Assembly: GCF_002005225.1 (NCBI RefSeq)
Contig: NZ_CP019724.1
Span: 8,350,001 to 8,414,000, forward strand
Direction of reading: 5' to 3'
Length of the DNA stretch: 64,000 bases
Origin: Streptomyces pactum
GTDB lineage: Bacteria > Actinomycetota > Actinomycetes > Streptomycetales > Streptomycetaceae
How positions within the stretch are numbered: the first letter of the stretch is position 1; every line of letters starts with the position of its first letter. Shown piece by piece: positions 16,059-24,747 of this stretch. Under the pieces are notes generated by a model. It had not been told where the DNA came from and ran no database searches. It worked only from the letters and a program-made list of their open reading frames with translations. The position numbers and the translations under genes were made by a program.

Positions 16059-17344
16059 CCACCGGAACACGGCGAGTGCGGCGGGTGCTGCCCGAGGGCT
16101 ACAGCCGCTGCCTCGCCAACCCCGACTTCCGCCGGCTCCAGCCCGGCTTCCTGGTCTCCTTCCTGGGCGACGGCATGAGCTTCGTCGCAGTGGCGTGGCT
16201 GGCCGTCGAACTGGCCGGCCCGGCCGACCGGGCCCTCGTGGTGGGGCTGGCCGTCGCCGCCTACAGCCTGCCCGCCGCGATCGGCTCCCTGACGCTGGGA
16301 CGCTGGCTGAGCGGGCGCAACGCCAAAAGCCTGATCCTGCTGAACTCGCTCCTGCGCGCGGCCGTGTTCACCCTGCTGCCGGCGTTGTCCTGGCTGGACC
16401 TGCTGGACGTCACGACCTACATCGCCCTGCTCGCCCTCTCCTCGGTCCTGCACGCCTGGGGGATCGCCGGCCGGCAGACCTTCGTCGCCGAGACCCTGCC
16501 CGACGAGGACCGGCTGGCCGGCCACTCGCTGGTGGGCAGCCAGGAGCAGTTGTCCTTCATCATCGGACCGCCGCTGGCCGGCCTGGTGGCGGCCGCGCTC
16601 GGGCCGGCCGCGGTGCTCGCCGGCGACGCGGCCAGCTACCTGTACCTGGCCGTCGTGGCGGCCCGGGTACGCGGCGACAGCAAGGTCGGCCGCCGTCCAG
16701 CGGTCCCGTTGCGGCGCAGCGGCCAGACCCTCGCCCGCCACCCGGAGCTGATGGGCCTGCTCGCGCTCACGTTCGTGTTCTACCTCCTGTACGGGCCGAT
16801 CGAGGTGGCGCTCCCGGTCTTCGTGGCCGAGGAGATGGGCGCGGACCCCACCGCGCTGGGGTGGATCTGGGGCGCCTTCGGCGTCGGCGCGGTCATCGGG
16901 GCCCTGGTCGCGGGAACGCTGCGGCGGCTCCCGCTGTGGCCGACCGCGCTGGCCATCGTGGCCGGCTGGGGACTGGCCATCCTCCCCTTCGCGCAGTTCG
17001 GCACCCTCACCGCGGGCATCGTGGGCTTCGGCCTCGGCGGGCTGATCTACGCGCCCTACGGACCTGTGACGATCACCCTGCTGCAACAGAAGGCCCCCCT
17101 GGAGGAGTTGGTGAGCCTCAGCGCCTTCCGCAGCGCGATCCTGGTGATCGCGACGCCCCTGGGCGCGGCACTCGGCGGGCCCCTGGTCGGCGCGTTCGGG
17201 GCGGCGGGCACGATCCGGCTGTCCGGCCTGACCACCGTCGGCCTCGCCGTCCTGGGCGCACTGCTGATCTGGCTGGTACGGCCGCGCCCGGACCGCGGGA
17301 AGCCGCAGCCGGTCTCCGGCAGGCGGCACGCCGATCGGACCTGA
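16055..17344 (+). CDS. MFS transporter
   Basis: 429 residues with about twelve hydrophobic segments, for example VSFLGDGMSFVAVAWLAVEL, LLALTFVFYLLYGPIEVALP, IWGAFGVGAVIGALVAG and GLGGLIYAPYGPVTITLL. The pattern (FRRLQPGFLVSFLGDGMS; GRQTFVAETLPDEDRL) fits the MFS_3 group of drug-type exporters. GTG overlaps the stop of FGE copy 2, so it is part of the micro-gene operon and is the best candidate for export of that operon's product. Confidence 0.9.
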   Translation: MTTGTRRVRRVLPEGYSRCLANPDFRRLQPGFLVSFLGDGMSFVAVAWLAVELAGPADRALVVGLAVAAYSLPAAIGSLTLGRWLSGRNAKSLILLNSLLRAAVFTLLPALSWLDLLDVTTYIALLALSSVLHAWGIAGRQTFVAETLPDEDRLAGHSLVGSQEQLSFIIGPPLAGLVAAALGPAAVLAGDAASYLYLAVVAARVRGDSKVGRRPAVPLRRSGQTLARHPELMGLLALTFVFYLLYGPIEVALPVFVAEEMGADPTALGWIWGAFGVGAVIGALVAGTLRRLPLWPTALAIVAGWGLAILPFAQFGTLTAGIVGFGLGGLIYAPYGPVTITLLQQKAPLEELVSLSAFRSAILVIATPLGAALGGPLVGAFGAAGTIRLSGLTTVGLAVLGALLIWLVRPRPDRGKPQPVSGRRHADRT

Positions 17345-17457
17345 GCAGCCCGCGACGGGCCGCCCGGCCCCGCGCGGGCAGCGCACCGGCGCCGGGACCC
17401 CGACGCCGTCATGCTCGGCGCCGCGGACCTGCCCGGCGCCAGGGACAAGGAGCGGTG

Positions 17458-17946
17458 ATGAAACTCGGACAGGACGAGATGCGAAGCCGGTTCGAGCGGG
17501 AGCGGTCCGTCCGGCTGGCCACGGTCGACGAACGCGGCGGCGCCCATGTGGTGCCCGTCATCTTCGTGGTCGACGGCGACATCCTCTACTCACCGACCGA
17601 CAGGCCGAAGAACGGCGCGCCGCGGCCCAAGCGGCTGCGCAACCTGGACCACGACCAGCGGGTCACGGTCCTGGCCGACCTCTACGACGACGACTGGCTG
17701 AAGGCGTGGTGGGTACGGCTGCGCGGCACCGGCCGGGTGGTCGGCGAGAGCCCGGAGCGCACGCGTGCGCTGGGCCTGCTGGACCGGAAGTACGGGCAGT
17801 TCGACGGCCCCCGCTACCTCAGGGACGGCGGACCGGTGCTGGCGGTGGACATCAAGGACTGGCTCGGCTGGGCGTTCAGCGACCGCCCCGCGCAAACGGA
17901 CCGGCCGCGGCCGTGGCACGAGCGGTTGCGGCGGCGCCCCCGGTGA
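17458..17946 (+). CDS. PPOX-class F420/FMN-dependent flavoprotein
   Basis: 162 residues, split beta-barrel fold: MRSRFERERSVRLATVDERGGAHVVPVIFVVDGDILYSPTD, then RLRNLDHDQRVTVLADLYDDDWLKAWWVRLRGTGRVV, the signature of the probable F420-dependent PPOX group. These reduce double bonds or ring systems, or may bind F420 without catalysis. The ATG follows AAGGAGC. It is the last gene of the micro-gene operon, 113 bp after the MFS gene, so membership is likely but less certain than for the coupled genes. Confidence 0.82.
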   Translation: MKLGQDEMRSRFERERSVRLATVDERGGAHVVPVIFVVDGDILYSPTDRPKNGAPRPKRLRNLDHDQRVTVLADLYDDDWLKAWWVRLRGTGRVVGESPERTRALGLLDRKYGQFDGPRYLRDGGPVLAVDIKDWLGWAFSDRPAQTDRPRPWHERLRRRPR

Positions 17947-17960
17947 CCGGCCTGTGGCCG

Positions 17961-17989
17961 GTTCCACCCGTCCTTGACCGGGGTTGGAG
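17961..17989. promoter_or_regulatory. Weak StrR-like site candidate
   Basis: GTTCCACCC-N11-GGGTTGGAG matches the local consensus GTTCAACCG-N11-CGGTTGAAC at 13 of 18 positions with the correct 11-bp centre. It lies 111 bp upstream of the flavin hydroxylase at 18101. It is degenerate, so it may not be bound. Confidence 0.35.
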
Positions 17990-18100
17990 ACGTCCTTGCC
18001 ATGCTGCCAGCACTACCCAGCCCGGCACACACGGCAGTCCCCGTCATCCCGGTACGCGACCTGGGCGCGGGTCTGTCTGCCACCTTCCGAAAGGACGAAC

Positions 18101-19852
18101 ATGGGATCAGTCGAGGTTCCGGTTCTGATCGTGGGCGGTGGCGGATGCGGTCTGTCCGCCTCCGTCTTCCTGTCCGACCAGGGCGTCGACCACCTGCTGG
18201 TGGAACGGCACCCGGACACGTCGAGGGTCCCCAAGGCGCACTACCTCAACCAGCGCACGATGGAGATCTTCCGCCAGCACTCGGTCGCCGACGACGTGCT
18301 CGCCGAGGCGGCGCCGCTGGAGAAGTTCGGCAAGGTGCGCTGGCAGACCACGCTCGCCGGCGACGGGCCGCTGGACCGGCGCCTGATCCACGAGATGGAC
18401 GCCTTCGGCGGCGGTGAACTGCGCGAGACCTACGCGGCGGCCGGGCCCGTCCTGCCCGCCAAACTGCCGCAGATGTGGCTGGAGCCGATCCTGCGCCGGC
18501 ACGCGCAGGACCGCAATCCCGGACGGATCCTCTTCCACCACGAGGTCACCTCCTTCTCCGACGAGGGCGACCACGTCGTCGCCGAGGTACGCGACCTCGA
18601 CACCGGAGAGATCACCACGGTCACGTCGCAGTACCTCATCGGGGCGGACGGCGGCCGCACGGTCGGAGCCGCGGTCGGCATCGAGATGCAGGGCCCGCCC
18701 GGGCTGGTCAACACCACCACCGCGTACTTCTCCGCCGATCTGTCCCCGTGGTGGGAGGAGGGCACGCTCATCACGCACTTCCTCAGCCCGCAGGACCCCG
18801 ACCTGTCCAGCAACCTCATCGAGATGGGACCGAGCTGGGGCAAGGAGTGCGAGCAGTGGGGCCTGCACTTCGCCCCCGGCCCGCCCGGACGCTGGGACAC
18901 CGAGACGGTCGTCCCCAGGATCCGTGAGCTGCTGCGCATCCCGGACCTGGAGGTGACGGTGCACAAGGTGACGGACTGGATCGTGCACGCCCACCTCGCC
19001 GACCGCTACCGGGTCGGCCGCGTGCTGATCGCCGGCGACGCCGCCCACCGCCAGCCCCCCGCCGTCGGTCTCGGCCTCAACACCGGCATCCAGGACGCGC
19101 ACAACCTCGCCTGGAAGCTGGCCGCGGTACTCGGCGGCCGGGCCACCGACAACCTGATCGACACCTACGAGAGCGAACGCCGGCCCGTGGGCCGGGAGAA
19201 CGTGGACTGGGCGGTGTCCGCCGCCGTCCACCACCAGGCGGTCATCGACGCCGTCGGCGTCGGTCACCACATCCCCGCCGGGCGCCGCGGGCAGCGTCTC
19301 GAGGCGTACTTCGACCCCTCACCGCTCGGCGACACCGTGCGGGCGCGCGCCCTGGAGATCTTCCACACCCACCGCGGGGGCTGCCAGTCCCTCGACATGG
19401 AGGTCGGCTTCCACTACGAGGACGGTGCGCTGGTCCCGGACGGCAGCCAGGCGCCGGCCCGCGTCCCCATGCGCGACGAGCACCGGCCGACGTCCCGCCC
19501 CGGGCACCGGCTGCCGCACGCCTGGATCACCCGCGAGGGCCGGCGCCTGTCCACGCTGGACACCACCGGCAGCACCGACTTCACGCTGATCACGGGCGCG
19601 CGGGGGACGCCGTGGCGCGAGGCGGCCGCGCGGGTGGCGCAGAAGTACTCGGTGCGGCTCCACACGGTGTGCATCGGCGCCGGCGGCGAGTACGCCGACG
19701 TGGACGGCGGCTGGCAGGCCGTCCGGGAGATCACCGACGCCGGCGCCCTCCTGGTCCGCCCCGACCAGCACGTCGCCTGGCGCAGCACGGGCGGCAGCGA
19801 GGACCCCGAGCAGGCCCTGGCGCAGGCGTTCGCCGCGGTCCTGGAGCGCTGA
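18101..19852 (+). CDS. FAD-dependent aromatic hydroxylase (TfdB-like)
   Basis: 583 residues. FAD-binding GxGxxG at VLIVGGGGCGLSASVFLSDQG, the conserved LNQRTMEIFRQH region, the internal LIGADGGRT motif and the GDAAHRQPPAVGLGLNTGIQD motif place it in the PF01494 flavoprotein monooxygenases, nearest in style to 2,4-dichlorophenol 6-monooxygenase. A C-terminal thioredoxin-like region (LLVRPDQHVAWR) is present as in this group. It would add a hydroxyl to a phenolic or polycyclic ring. The ATG at 18101 follows GAAAGGACGAAC. A weak StrR-like site lies upstream. Confidence 0.9.
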   Translation: MGSVEVPVLIVGGGGCGLSASVFLSDQGVDHLLVERHPDTSRVPKAHYLNQRTMEIFRQHSVADDVLAEAAPLEKFGKVRWQTTLAGDGPLDRRLIHEMDAFGGGELRETYAAAGPVLPAKLPQMWLEPILRRHAQDRNPGRILFHHEVTSFSDEGDHVVAEVRDLDTGEITTVTSQYLIGADGGRTVGAAVGIEMQGPPGLVNTTTAYFSADLSPWWEEGTLITHFLSPQDPDLSSNLIEMGPSWGKECEQWGLHFAPGPPGRWDTETVVPRIRELLRIPDLEVTVHKVTDWIVHAHLADRYRVGRVLIAGDAAHRQPPAVGLGLNTGIQDAHNLAWKLAAVLGGRATDNLIDTYESERRPVGRENVDWAVSAAVHHQAVIDAVGVGHHIPAGRRGQRLEAYFDPSPLGDTVRARALEIFHTHRGGCQSLDMEVGFHYEDGALVPDGSQAPARVPMRDEHRPTSRPGHRLPHAWITREGRRLSTLDTTGSTDFTLITGARGTPWREAAARVAQKYSVRLHTVCIGAGGEYADVDGGWQAVREITDAGALLVRPDQHVAWRSTGGSEDPEQALAQAFAAVLER

Positions 19853-19867
19853 GACCACGACGGCACA

Positions 19868-19910
19868 CGGAAGCGGCCGTGCCCCGAGACTTCGGGCACG
19901 GCCGCTTCCG
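19868..19910. terminator. Bidirectional hairpin terminator
   Basis: Perfect 17-bp inverted repeat (CGGAAGCGGCCGTGCCC and complement) around a 9-nt loop, between the convergent hydroxylase and HemY-like genes. Confidence 0.87.
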
Positions 19911-19925
19911 CGTCGGCCGGGCGGC

Positions 19926-21401
19926 TCAGGCCCCGACCGCGACCGGGCCGGCCGCGTTCTGCTTCACCCAGGTCATGACCTGCTCGGCGGCCTGGCGCGC
20001 GGAGGCCATGCACACCCCGACGCCCACACCGTCGTACAGGGCGCCGCACACCGCGAGGCCGGGCTGGGCGGCCACCGTCTCCCGGATGCGCCGCACCCGC
20101 TCGAAGTGGCCGACGGTGTACTGCGGCAGGGCGTCCTGCCAGCGGCTGACCCGGGCCGCCACCGGGGCGCCCCGCACGCCGGTGGCCTCGGCCAGCTCGG
20201 CCGTCGCCAGCGCCACCAGGCCGGTGTCGTCGCGCTGCAGCAGGCCCTCCTCGCCGAACCGCCCGATCGAGCAGCGGACGATCTCCACCTCGCCGGCCAG
20301 GTGCGGCCACTTCACGGTGGTGAACGTGACCTCCTTGACCGCCCTGCCCTCCACCGCGGGCACCCGGTAGCCGGCGTAACCGCGGCCCGGCAGCCCGCCG
20401 GGGAACGCCGTGCGGGGGTAGGCGAGCGTGACCACCGCCACGCTCGAGTACGGCACCTGTCCGAACGCCGAGACGGCCGCGGAGGTGCCGGGGACGGTGG
20501 CGAGCAGCCTGCCCGCGGGGCCGGCCGGAACGGCGACGACGACGGCGTCGGCGTCGAGGTGCTCCGGGCCGGTGTCCGAGTCCACGGTCACCCGCCAGCC
20601 GTCCGCGCGGCGGGTGAGTTCCCGCACGGGGGAGTCGGTGCGCACGGACGCGTCCGGCGCGGCCGCCAGCACCTGGCGCACGAGCACGGGGGGCAGCGAG
20701 CCGAACCCGCCGTCCAGGGTCGCCACCCGCACCGGCGGCGGCTTCTGCCCCTGGGCGAGCACGGGCGTCAGCGAGCCCGCCGCGTCCGCGAGCGAGACGT
20801 GCGCGCGGGCCGCCTTGGCCAGCGGCGTCAGCGTGGCCTCGAACGACAGGTCCGCGGCGCGGCCGGAGAACACACCGGCGAGGAACGGTTCGACGAGGCG
20901 GTCCACGACCTCCTGGCCGAAGCGCCCGCCGACGTAGTCCGCGACCGAGACGTCGCCGTCCCGGTCGAAGGACGGCAGCACGAGGTCCTGCCGGGCCCGG
21001 TCGACGCCCTGCGCGGAGACGACGCCGGACCTGGCGAGGTCGTCCATGTCGCAGGGCACGCCCATGAACTGACGGTCCGGCTGCCGCCGGATCTCGCCCC
21101 GGGTCCAGATCGCCGACGCGGTCTCGCCCGCCGGCATGATGGTCTCGCCGAGCCCGGCGTCCTGGATCAGCCCGGTGGTCCGGCGCCGGTTGGCGTACAG
21201 GGACTCGGCGCCCTCGTCGACCGCGACGCCCGCCACCTCGGAGACCGAGAGTTTCCCCCCGAGCCGGGACGACGCCTCCAGGACCGTCACCCGGACCGGC
21301 TCGTTACGGAGCCGGAACGCCGCCGCCAGTCCCGCGATACCACCCCCGATGACGACGACATGGGGCTTTCCACTCACCTGATCCTGTTCGGTGCCAGCCA
21401 T
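19926..21401 (-). CDS. HemY-like protoporphyrinogen/coproporphyrinogen oxidase family flavoprotein
   Basis: 491 residues. FAD site VVVIGGGIAGLAAAFRLRN with ASSRLGGKLSV and VDEGAESLYANRR, then the middle LVEPFLAGVFSGRAADLSFEATLTPL stretch typical of HemY, and the C-terminal AVCGALYDGVGVGVCMASARQAAEQ motif. In Gram-positive bacteria HemY oxidises coproporphyrinogen III in haem synthesis. Lying in a run of flavin hydroxylases, it is either a recruited tailoring oxidase or an extra, resistant copy of a haem enzyme. It is last in a minus-strand operon with two hydroxylases. Confidence 0.88.
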   Translation of the reverse strand: MAGTEQDQVSGKPHVVVIGGGIAGLAAAFRLRNEPVRVTVLEASSRLGGKLSVSEVAGVAVDEGAESLYANRRRTTGLIQDAGLGETIMPAGETASAIWTRGEIRRQPDRQFMGVPCDMDDLARSGVVSAQGVDRARQDLVLPSFDRDGDVSVADYVGGRFGQEVVDRLVEPFLAGVFSGRAADLSFEATLTPLAKAARAHVSLADAAGSLTPVLAQGQKPPPVRVATLDGGFGSLPPVLVRQVLAAAPDASVRTDSPVRELTRRADGWRVTVDSDTGPEHLDADAVVVAVPAGPAGRLLATVPGTSAAVSAFGQVPYSSVAVVTLAYPRTAFPGGLPGRGYAGYRVPAVEGRAVKEVTFTTVKWPHLAGEVEIVRCSIGRFGEEGLLQRDDTGLVALATAELAEATGVRGAPVAARVSRWQDALPQYTVGHFERVRRIRETVAAQPGLAVCGALYDGVGVGVCMASARQAAEQVMTWVKQNAAGPVAVGA

Positions 21402-21502
21402 TCCACCAGATCCTTCGCGGTTAGTGTCGTAGAGGCCGTCCCGGCGCCGGGACGGGTGCCTGGCAGTCTGACCGGAGGGACCGGCCCCCCGGTCGAGAGC
21501 GC

Positions 21503-22981
21503 CTAGAGGGCCCTGCGGGCGGAGCCGAACCAGCGCTCGAGGGCCTGGCCGAGGTCGTCGGTGGTGCCCGGTGAGGTCCAGGCGACGTAGCCGTCGGGGC
21601 GGACCAGGACGGCGTCGGGTGCGGTGCCGGGGGTGGTGCCGGGGGTGGTGGTCCAGGTTCCGGTGACGGTGTCGACGCGGCCGGTGTGGTGCCGGGCGGC
21701 GCGTGCGGCGGCGCCGTCACAGGTCACCAGCAGGCCGCGTCCGGTGCGCAGGAGTTCGCCGACGCGGGTGCGGGTGCCGTCGGGCAGGGTCAGCGCCCGG
21801 TCGGGCGGCATGCGCCGGCCCAGCAGCGGATGGTCGCCCTTGGCCAGGTCGTAGCGGATACCGAGGTTGCTCAGCATGCCGGCCGCGTACTCGGCGGCGT
21901 CCCGGTGGGCCAGCAGCTCGCCCACGACCTCACGGACCGGGTCCATGTCCTGGCCGGTGAGCCGCAGCTCGATCGCCGCGCGGGCGTTGCGCGCCAACTG
22001 CTCGCCGACCGGGTGGCGTTCGGCGTGATAGGTGTCCAGCAGGCCCTCGGGCGCCCACCCGCCGACCGCCGCCGCCAGCTTCCAGCCCAGGTTCACCGCG
22101 TCCTGGACGCCCACGCTCAGCCCCTGCGCCATGGCCGGGGGCTGCACGTGCGCCGCGTCGCCCGCCAGGAACACCCGCCCGCGCCGGTACTCGGCGGCGG
22201 CCCGCGAGGCGTCGGTGAAGCAGCTCATCCAGCGGCACCGGCCGTGGTGGAGGGACTCGCCGGTGAGCCGCTGCCAGGCGTCGGCGAGGTCGGAGAAGGA
22301 CAGCGAGTCGCGGTCGTGCGGCGGCGGCGTACCGGCCTCGTGGACGACGACCCGGGTGACGCCGTCCTCCAGGTCCATCGCCATCACCATGCTGCCGCCC
22401 GGCAGGTTCTCGCCGATGCGCCGCTTGCGGGTGTCCACACCGGTGACGTCGGCCGTGAGGAAGCCGCGCCGGCCGTCGGTGCCGGGGAAGCCGATCCCGG
22501 CCAGTTTGCGGACGGTGCTGCGTCCGCCGTCGCAGCCCACCAGGTAGGCGGCGCTCTCCCCGGCCGGCCCGTCGGGCCCGTCCACGGCCACCACGACACC
22601 GTCGTCGCTCTGCCGCACACCGGTCACCTCCCGGCCGCGCAGGACCGGTACGCCGAGTTCGCCCACCCAGTCCTCCAGCATCCGCTCGGTGCGGAACTGG
22701 GAGACCCCCCGGTGCCCGTAGTGGTCCTGCGCCAGCACGCCGAGGTCGATCGGGATCCCGCCGAAGTGGCTGTCGGCGGGCTCGGTGCCGCCGAGACGGC
22801 CGAGCAGGCCCCGCTGGTCGAAGCACTCGGCGGTGCGCTTGGTGAAGCTCGCCCCGCGCGACTGGCGCGTCGGGGCGGTCAGCCGCTCGTAGACGACGAC
22901 GTCCGCGCCGCCGAGCCTGAGTTCGCCCGCCGTCATCAGCCCGACCGGGCCGGCCCCGACGACGATGACATCCCTGGCCAT
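21503..22981 (-). CDS. FAD-dependent aromatic polyketide-type hydroxylase (PgaE/RdmE-like), copy A
   Basis: 492 residues. Motifs: VIVVGAGPVGLMTAGELRLGG (FAD), AYLVGCDGGRSTVRKLAGI, and AGDAAHVQPPAMAQGLSVGVQD. Length and motifs fit class A hydroxylases of angucycline and anthracycline pathways. Its C-terminal ~110 codons (21527-21859) are almost identical in DNA to those of copy B, except for a 12-bp (four-codon) insertion giving PGTTPGTAPD and one base change that makes LLVTCDG where copy B has LLVTRDG. The N-terminal two-thirds are well diverged. ATG at 22981 begins at the FAD strand. It starts 35 bp after copy B ends. Confidence 0.92.
   Translation of the reverse strand: MARDVIVVGAGPVGLMTAGELRLGGADVVVYERLTAPTRQSRGASFTKRTAECFDQRGLLGRLGGTEPADSHFGGIPIDLGVLAQDHYGHRGVSQFRTERMLEDWVGELGVPVLRGREVTGVRQSDDGVVVAVDGPDGPAGESAAYLVGCDGGRSTVRKLAGIGFPGTDGRRGFLTADVTGVDTRKRRIGENLPGGSMVMAMDLEDGVTRVVVHEAGTPPPHDRDSLSFSDLADAWQRLTGESLHHGRCRWMSCFTDASRAAAEYRRGRVFLAGDAAHVQPPAMAQGLSVGVQDAVNLGWKLAAAVGGWAPEGLLDTYHAERHPVGEQLARNARAAIELRLTGQDMDPVREVVGELLAHRDAAEYAAGMLSNLGIRYDLAKGDHPLLGRRMPPDRALTLPDGTRTRVGELLRTGRGLLVTCDGAAARAARHHTGRVDTVTGTWTTTPGTTPGTAPDAVLVRPDGYVAWTSPGTTDDLGQALERWFGSARRAL
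21527..21859. repeat. Near-identical direct repeat, first copy (pairs with 23050-23370)
   Basis: 333 bp that match 23050-23370 apart from one 12-bp insertion (a duplicated GGGGGTGGTGCC unit) and a single substitution. The rest of the two genes differs widely, so the identity marks recent gene conversion or unequal exchange rather than a whole-gene duplication. Confidence 0.9.
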
Positions 22982-23016
22982 GTGTTCGCTCCTCTTCGAT
23001 GGGTGGCGCCGGGCGC

Positions 23017-24498
23017 TCACCGGCCGGCGTACTGCGGGACGCCGCCGCCGAACCAGCGCTCGAGGGCCTGGCCGAGGTCGTCGGTGGTGCCCGGTGAGGT
23101 CCAGGCGACGTAGCCGTCGGGGCGGACCAGGACGGCGTCGGGTGCGGTGCCGGGGGTGGTGGTCCAGGTTCCGGTGACGGTGTCGACGCGGCCGGTGTGG
23201 TGCCGGGCGGCGCGTGCGGCGGCGCCGTCACGGGTCACCAGCAGGCCGCGTCCGGTGCGCAGGAGTTCGCCGACGCGGGTGCGGGTGCCGTCGGGCAGGG
23301 TCAGCGCCCGGTCGGGCGGCATGCGCCGGCCCAGCAGCGGATGGTCGCCCTTGGCCAGGTCGTAGCGGATGCCGAGACCGCTCACGATGCCGGCGACCCG
23401 CTCGGCGGCGTCCCGGTGGGCCAGCAGCTCGCCCACGACCTCGCGGACCGGGTCCATGGTCTCGTCACCGAGGTAGAGCTTCGACGCCGCGCGGGCGTCG
23501 CGGATCAACTGCTCGCCGACCGGGTGGCGTTCGGCGTGATAGGTGTCCAGCAGACCCTCGGGCGCCCACCCGCCGACCGCCGCCGCCAGCTTCCAGCCGA
23601 GGTTCGCCGCGTCCTGCAGCCCGGCGCTCAGTCCCCACGCGGCCAGCGGCGGGATCTCGTGCGCCGCGTCGCCCGCCAGGAACACCCGCCCGCGCCGGTA
23701 CTGCCCGGCCAGCGCGGCCGAGTTGCCGCACGCCCACAGCCAGTGGCAGTCCGCGTCGTCGATCGACTCGCCGGTCAGCCGCCGCCACGCGTCGGCGACC
23801 TCGGCGAACCTCAGCGCGCCCGGCTCCGGACGGGCGGGCAGATCCGGGTCGTGGACGACCACACGGCAGCGGCCCCCGCCCAGCGGAGTGCACACCACCA
23901 TGCGGCCGCCGGGAAGGCGCTCGCCGATCGGCCGGGGGCGCGGGGCGGCACCGCTGATCTCCGCGGTGTACATGCCCCGGGTGGGCTCCCAGTCCCGCAC
24001 CGGGATGCCGGCCAGCGCGCGCACGGTACTGCCCGCCCCGTCGCAGCCGGCCACGTACCCGGCCTGCTCCTGGCCGGGCCCGTCGGGACCGGTGAAGGAC
24101 ACCACCACACCCTCGGGCGTCTCCCGCAGACCGCTCACCTCGCAGCCGCGGCGCACCGGCACGCCGAGGTCGGCCAGCCAGCCGCCCAGCGCCCTCTCGG
24201 TCGTGGCCTGGGACAGGCCCAGCACGCCGCTGTGGTCCTCGTCGAGCATGCCGAGGTCGAAACGGACCCCGCCGAAGTGCCCCATCGGGCCCCACCGGAA
24301 CTCGCCCAGCCGGCTCAGCAGCCCGCGCTGCCCCAGCGACTCGGCGGCCCGCCGGTTGAAGCCGAGGGCCCGGGACTGTCCGGCCGGGACGGGCAGCCTG
24401 TCGTAGACGGCCACGTCCGCTCCGCCCAGGCGCAGCTCTCCGGCCAGCAGCAGGCCGGCCGGCCCCGCGCCGACCACTATGACGTCAGTCTTCTTCAT
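23017..24498 (-). CDS. FAD-dependent aromatic polyketide-type hydroxylase (PgaE/RdmE-like), copy B
   Basis: 493 residues. Motifs: VIVVGAGPAGLLLAGELRLGG, AGYVAGCDGAGSTVRALAGI and AGDAAHEIPPLAAWGLSAGLQD. In copy A the latter motif reads HVQPPAMAQG, so the substrate pockets probably differ. Class A enzymes of this kind hydroxylate polycyclic aromatic substrates using NAD(P)H and oxygen. ATG at 24498 is in the MKKTDVIVV context with a GTGAGG upstream. It is the first gene of the operon B, A, HemY-like and is divergent from the SDR gene, with a StrR-type site between. Confidence 0.92.
   Translation of the reverse strand: MKKTDVIVVGAGPAGLLLAGELRLGGADVAVYDRLPVPAGQSRALGFNRRAAESLGQRGLLSRLGEFRWGPMGHFGGVRFDLGMLDEDHSGVLGLSQATTERALGGWLADLGVPVRRGCEVSGLRETPEGVVVSFTGPDGPGQEQAGYVAGCDGAGSTVRALAGIPVRDWEPTRGMYTAEISGAAPRPRPIGERLPGGRMVVCTPLGGGRCRVVVHDPDLPARPEPGALRFAEVADAWRRLTGESIDDADCHWLWACGNSAALAGQYRRGRVFLAGDAAHEIPPLAAWGLSAGLQDAANLGWKLAAAVGGWAPEGLLDTYHAERHPVGEQLIRDARAASKLYLGDETMDPVREVVGELLAHRDAAERVAGIVSGLGIRYDLAKGDHPLLGRRMPPDRALTLPDGTRTRVGELLRTGRGLLVTRDGAAARAARHHTGRVDTVTGTWTTTPGTAPDAVLVRPDGYVAWTSPGTTDDLGQALERWFGGGVPQYAGR
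23050..23370. repeat. Near-identical direct repeat, second copy (pairs with 21527-21859)
   Basis: 321 bp inside the 3' part of hydroxylase copy B, matching 21527-21859 except for the 12-bp unit missing here and one substitution. Confidence 0.9.
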
Positions 24499-24601
24499 TT
24501 CGTGAGGCCCTTTGCGCTGTGGCAATAGTTGGCCGTTGTGAAGCTACTCAGGGCGGTGTCCGGCCGCAACGATTCCTAATTCAGCGGGCGCCGGCGAGGG
24601 C

Positions 24602-24630
24602 GTTCGGCCGCGCAGCCGGCGCTATTGAAC
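24602..24630. promoter_or_regulatory. StrR-type activator binding site
   Basis: GTTCGGCCG-N11-CTATTGAAC: GTTC and GAAC ends with the StrR spacing, inner bases less symmetric. It lies between the divergent hydroxylase copy B and SDR genes. A TATCGT (24672-24677), the same -10-like hexamer as in the methyltransferase promoter, follows toward the SDR gene. Confidence 0.6.
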
Positions 24631-24747
24631 GCGGCGGTGAACGCTTGAACGTGGAGAGTGCACCGCAGCAATATCGTCGGGTGCCTCCGGATTTTGTTTC
24701 TTCCCACGGTGCATGCGCGCATTACCGGCCACAGAAAGGAAACTGAC

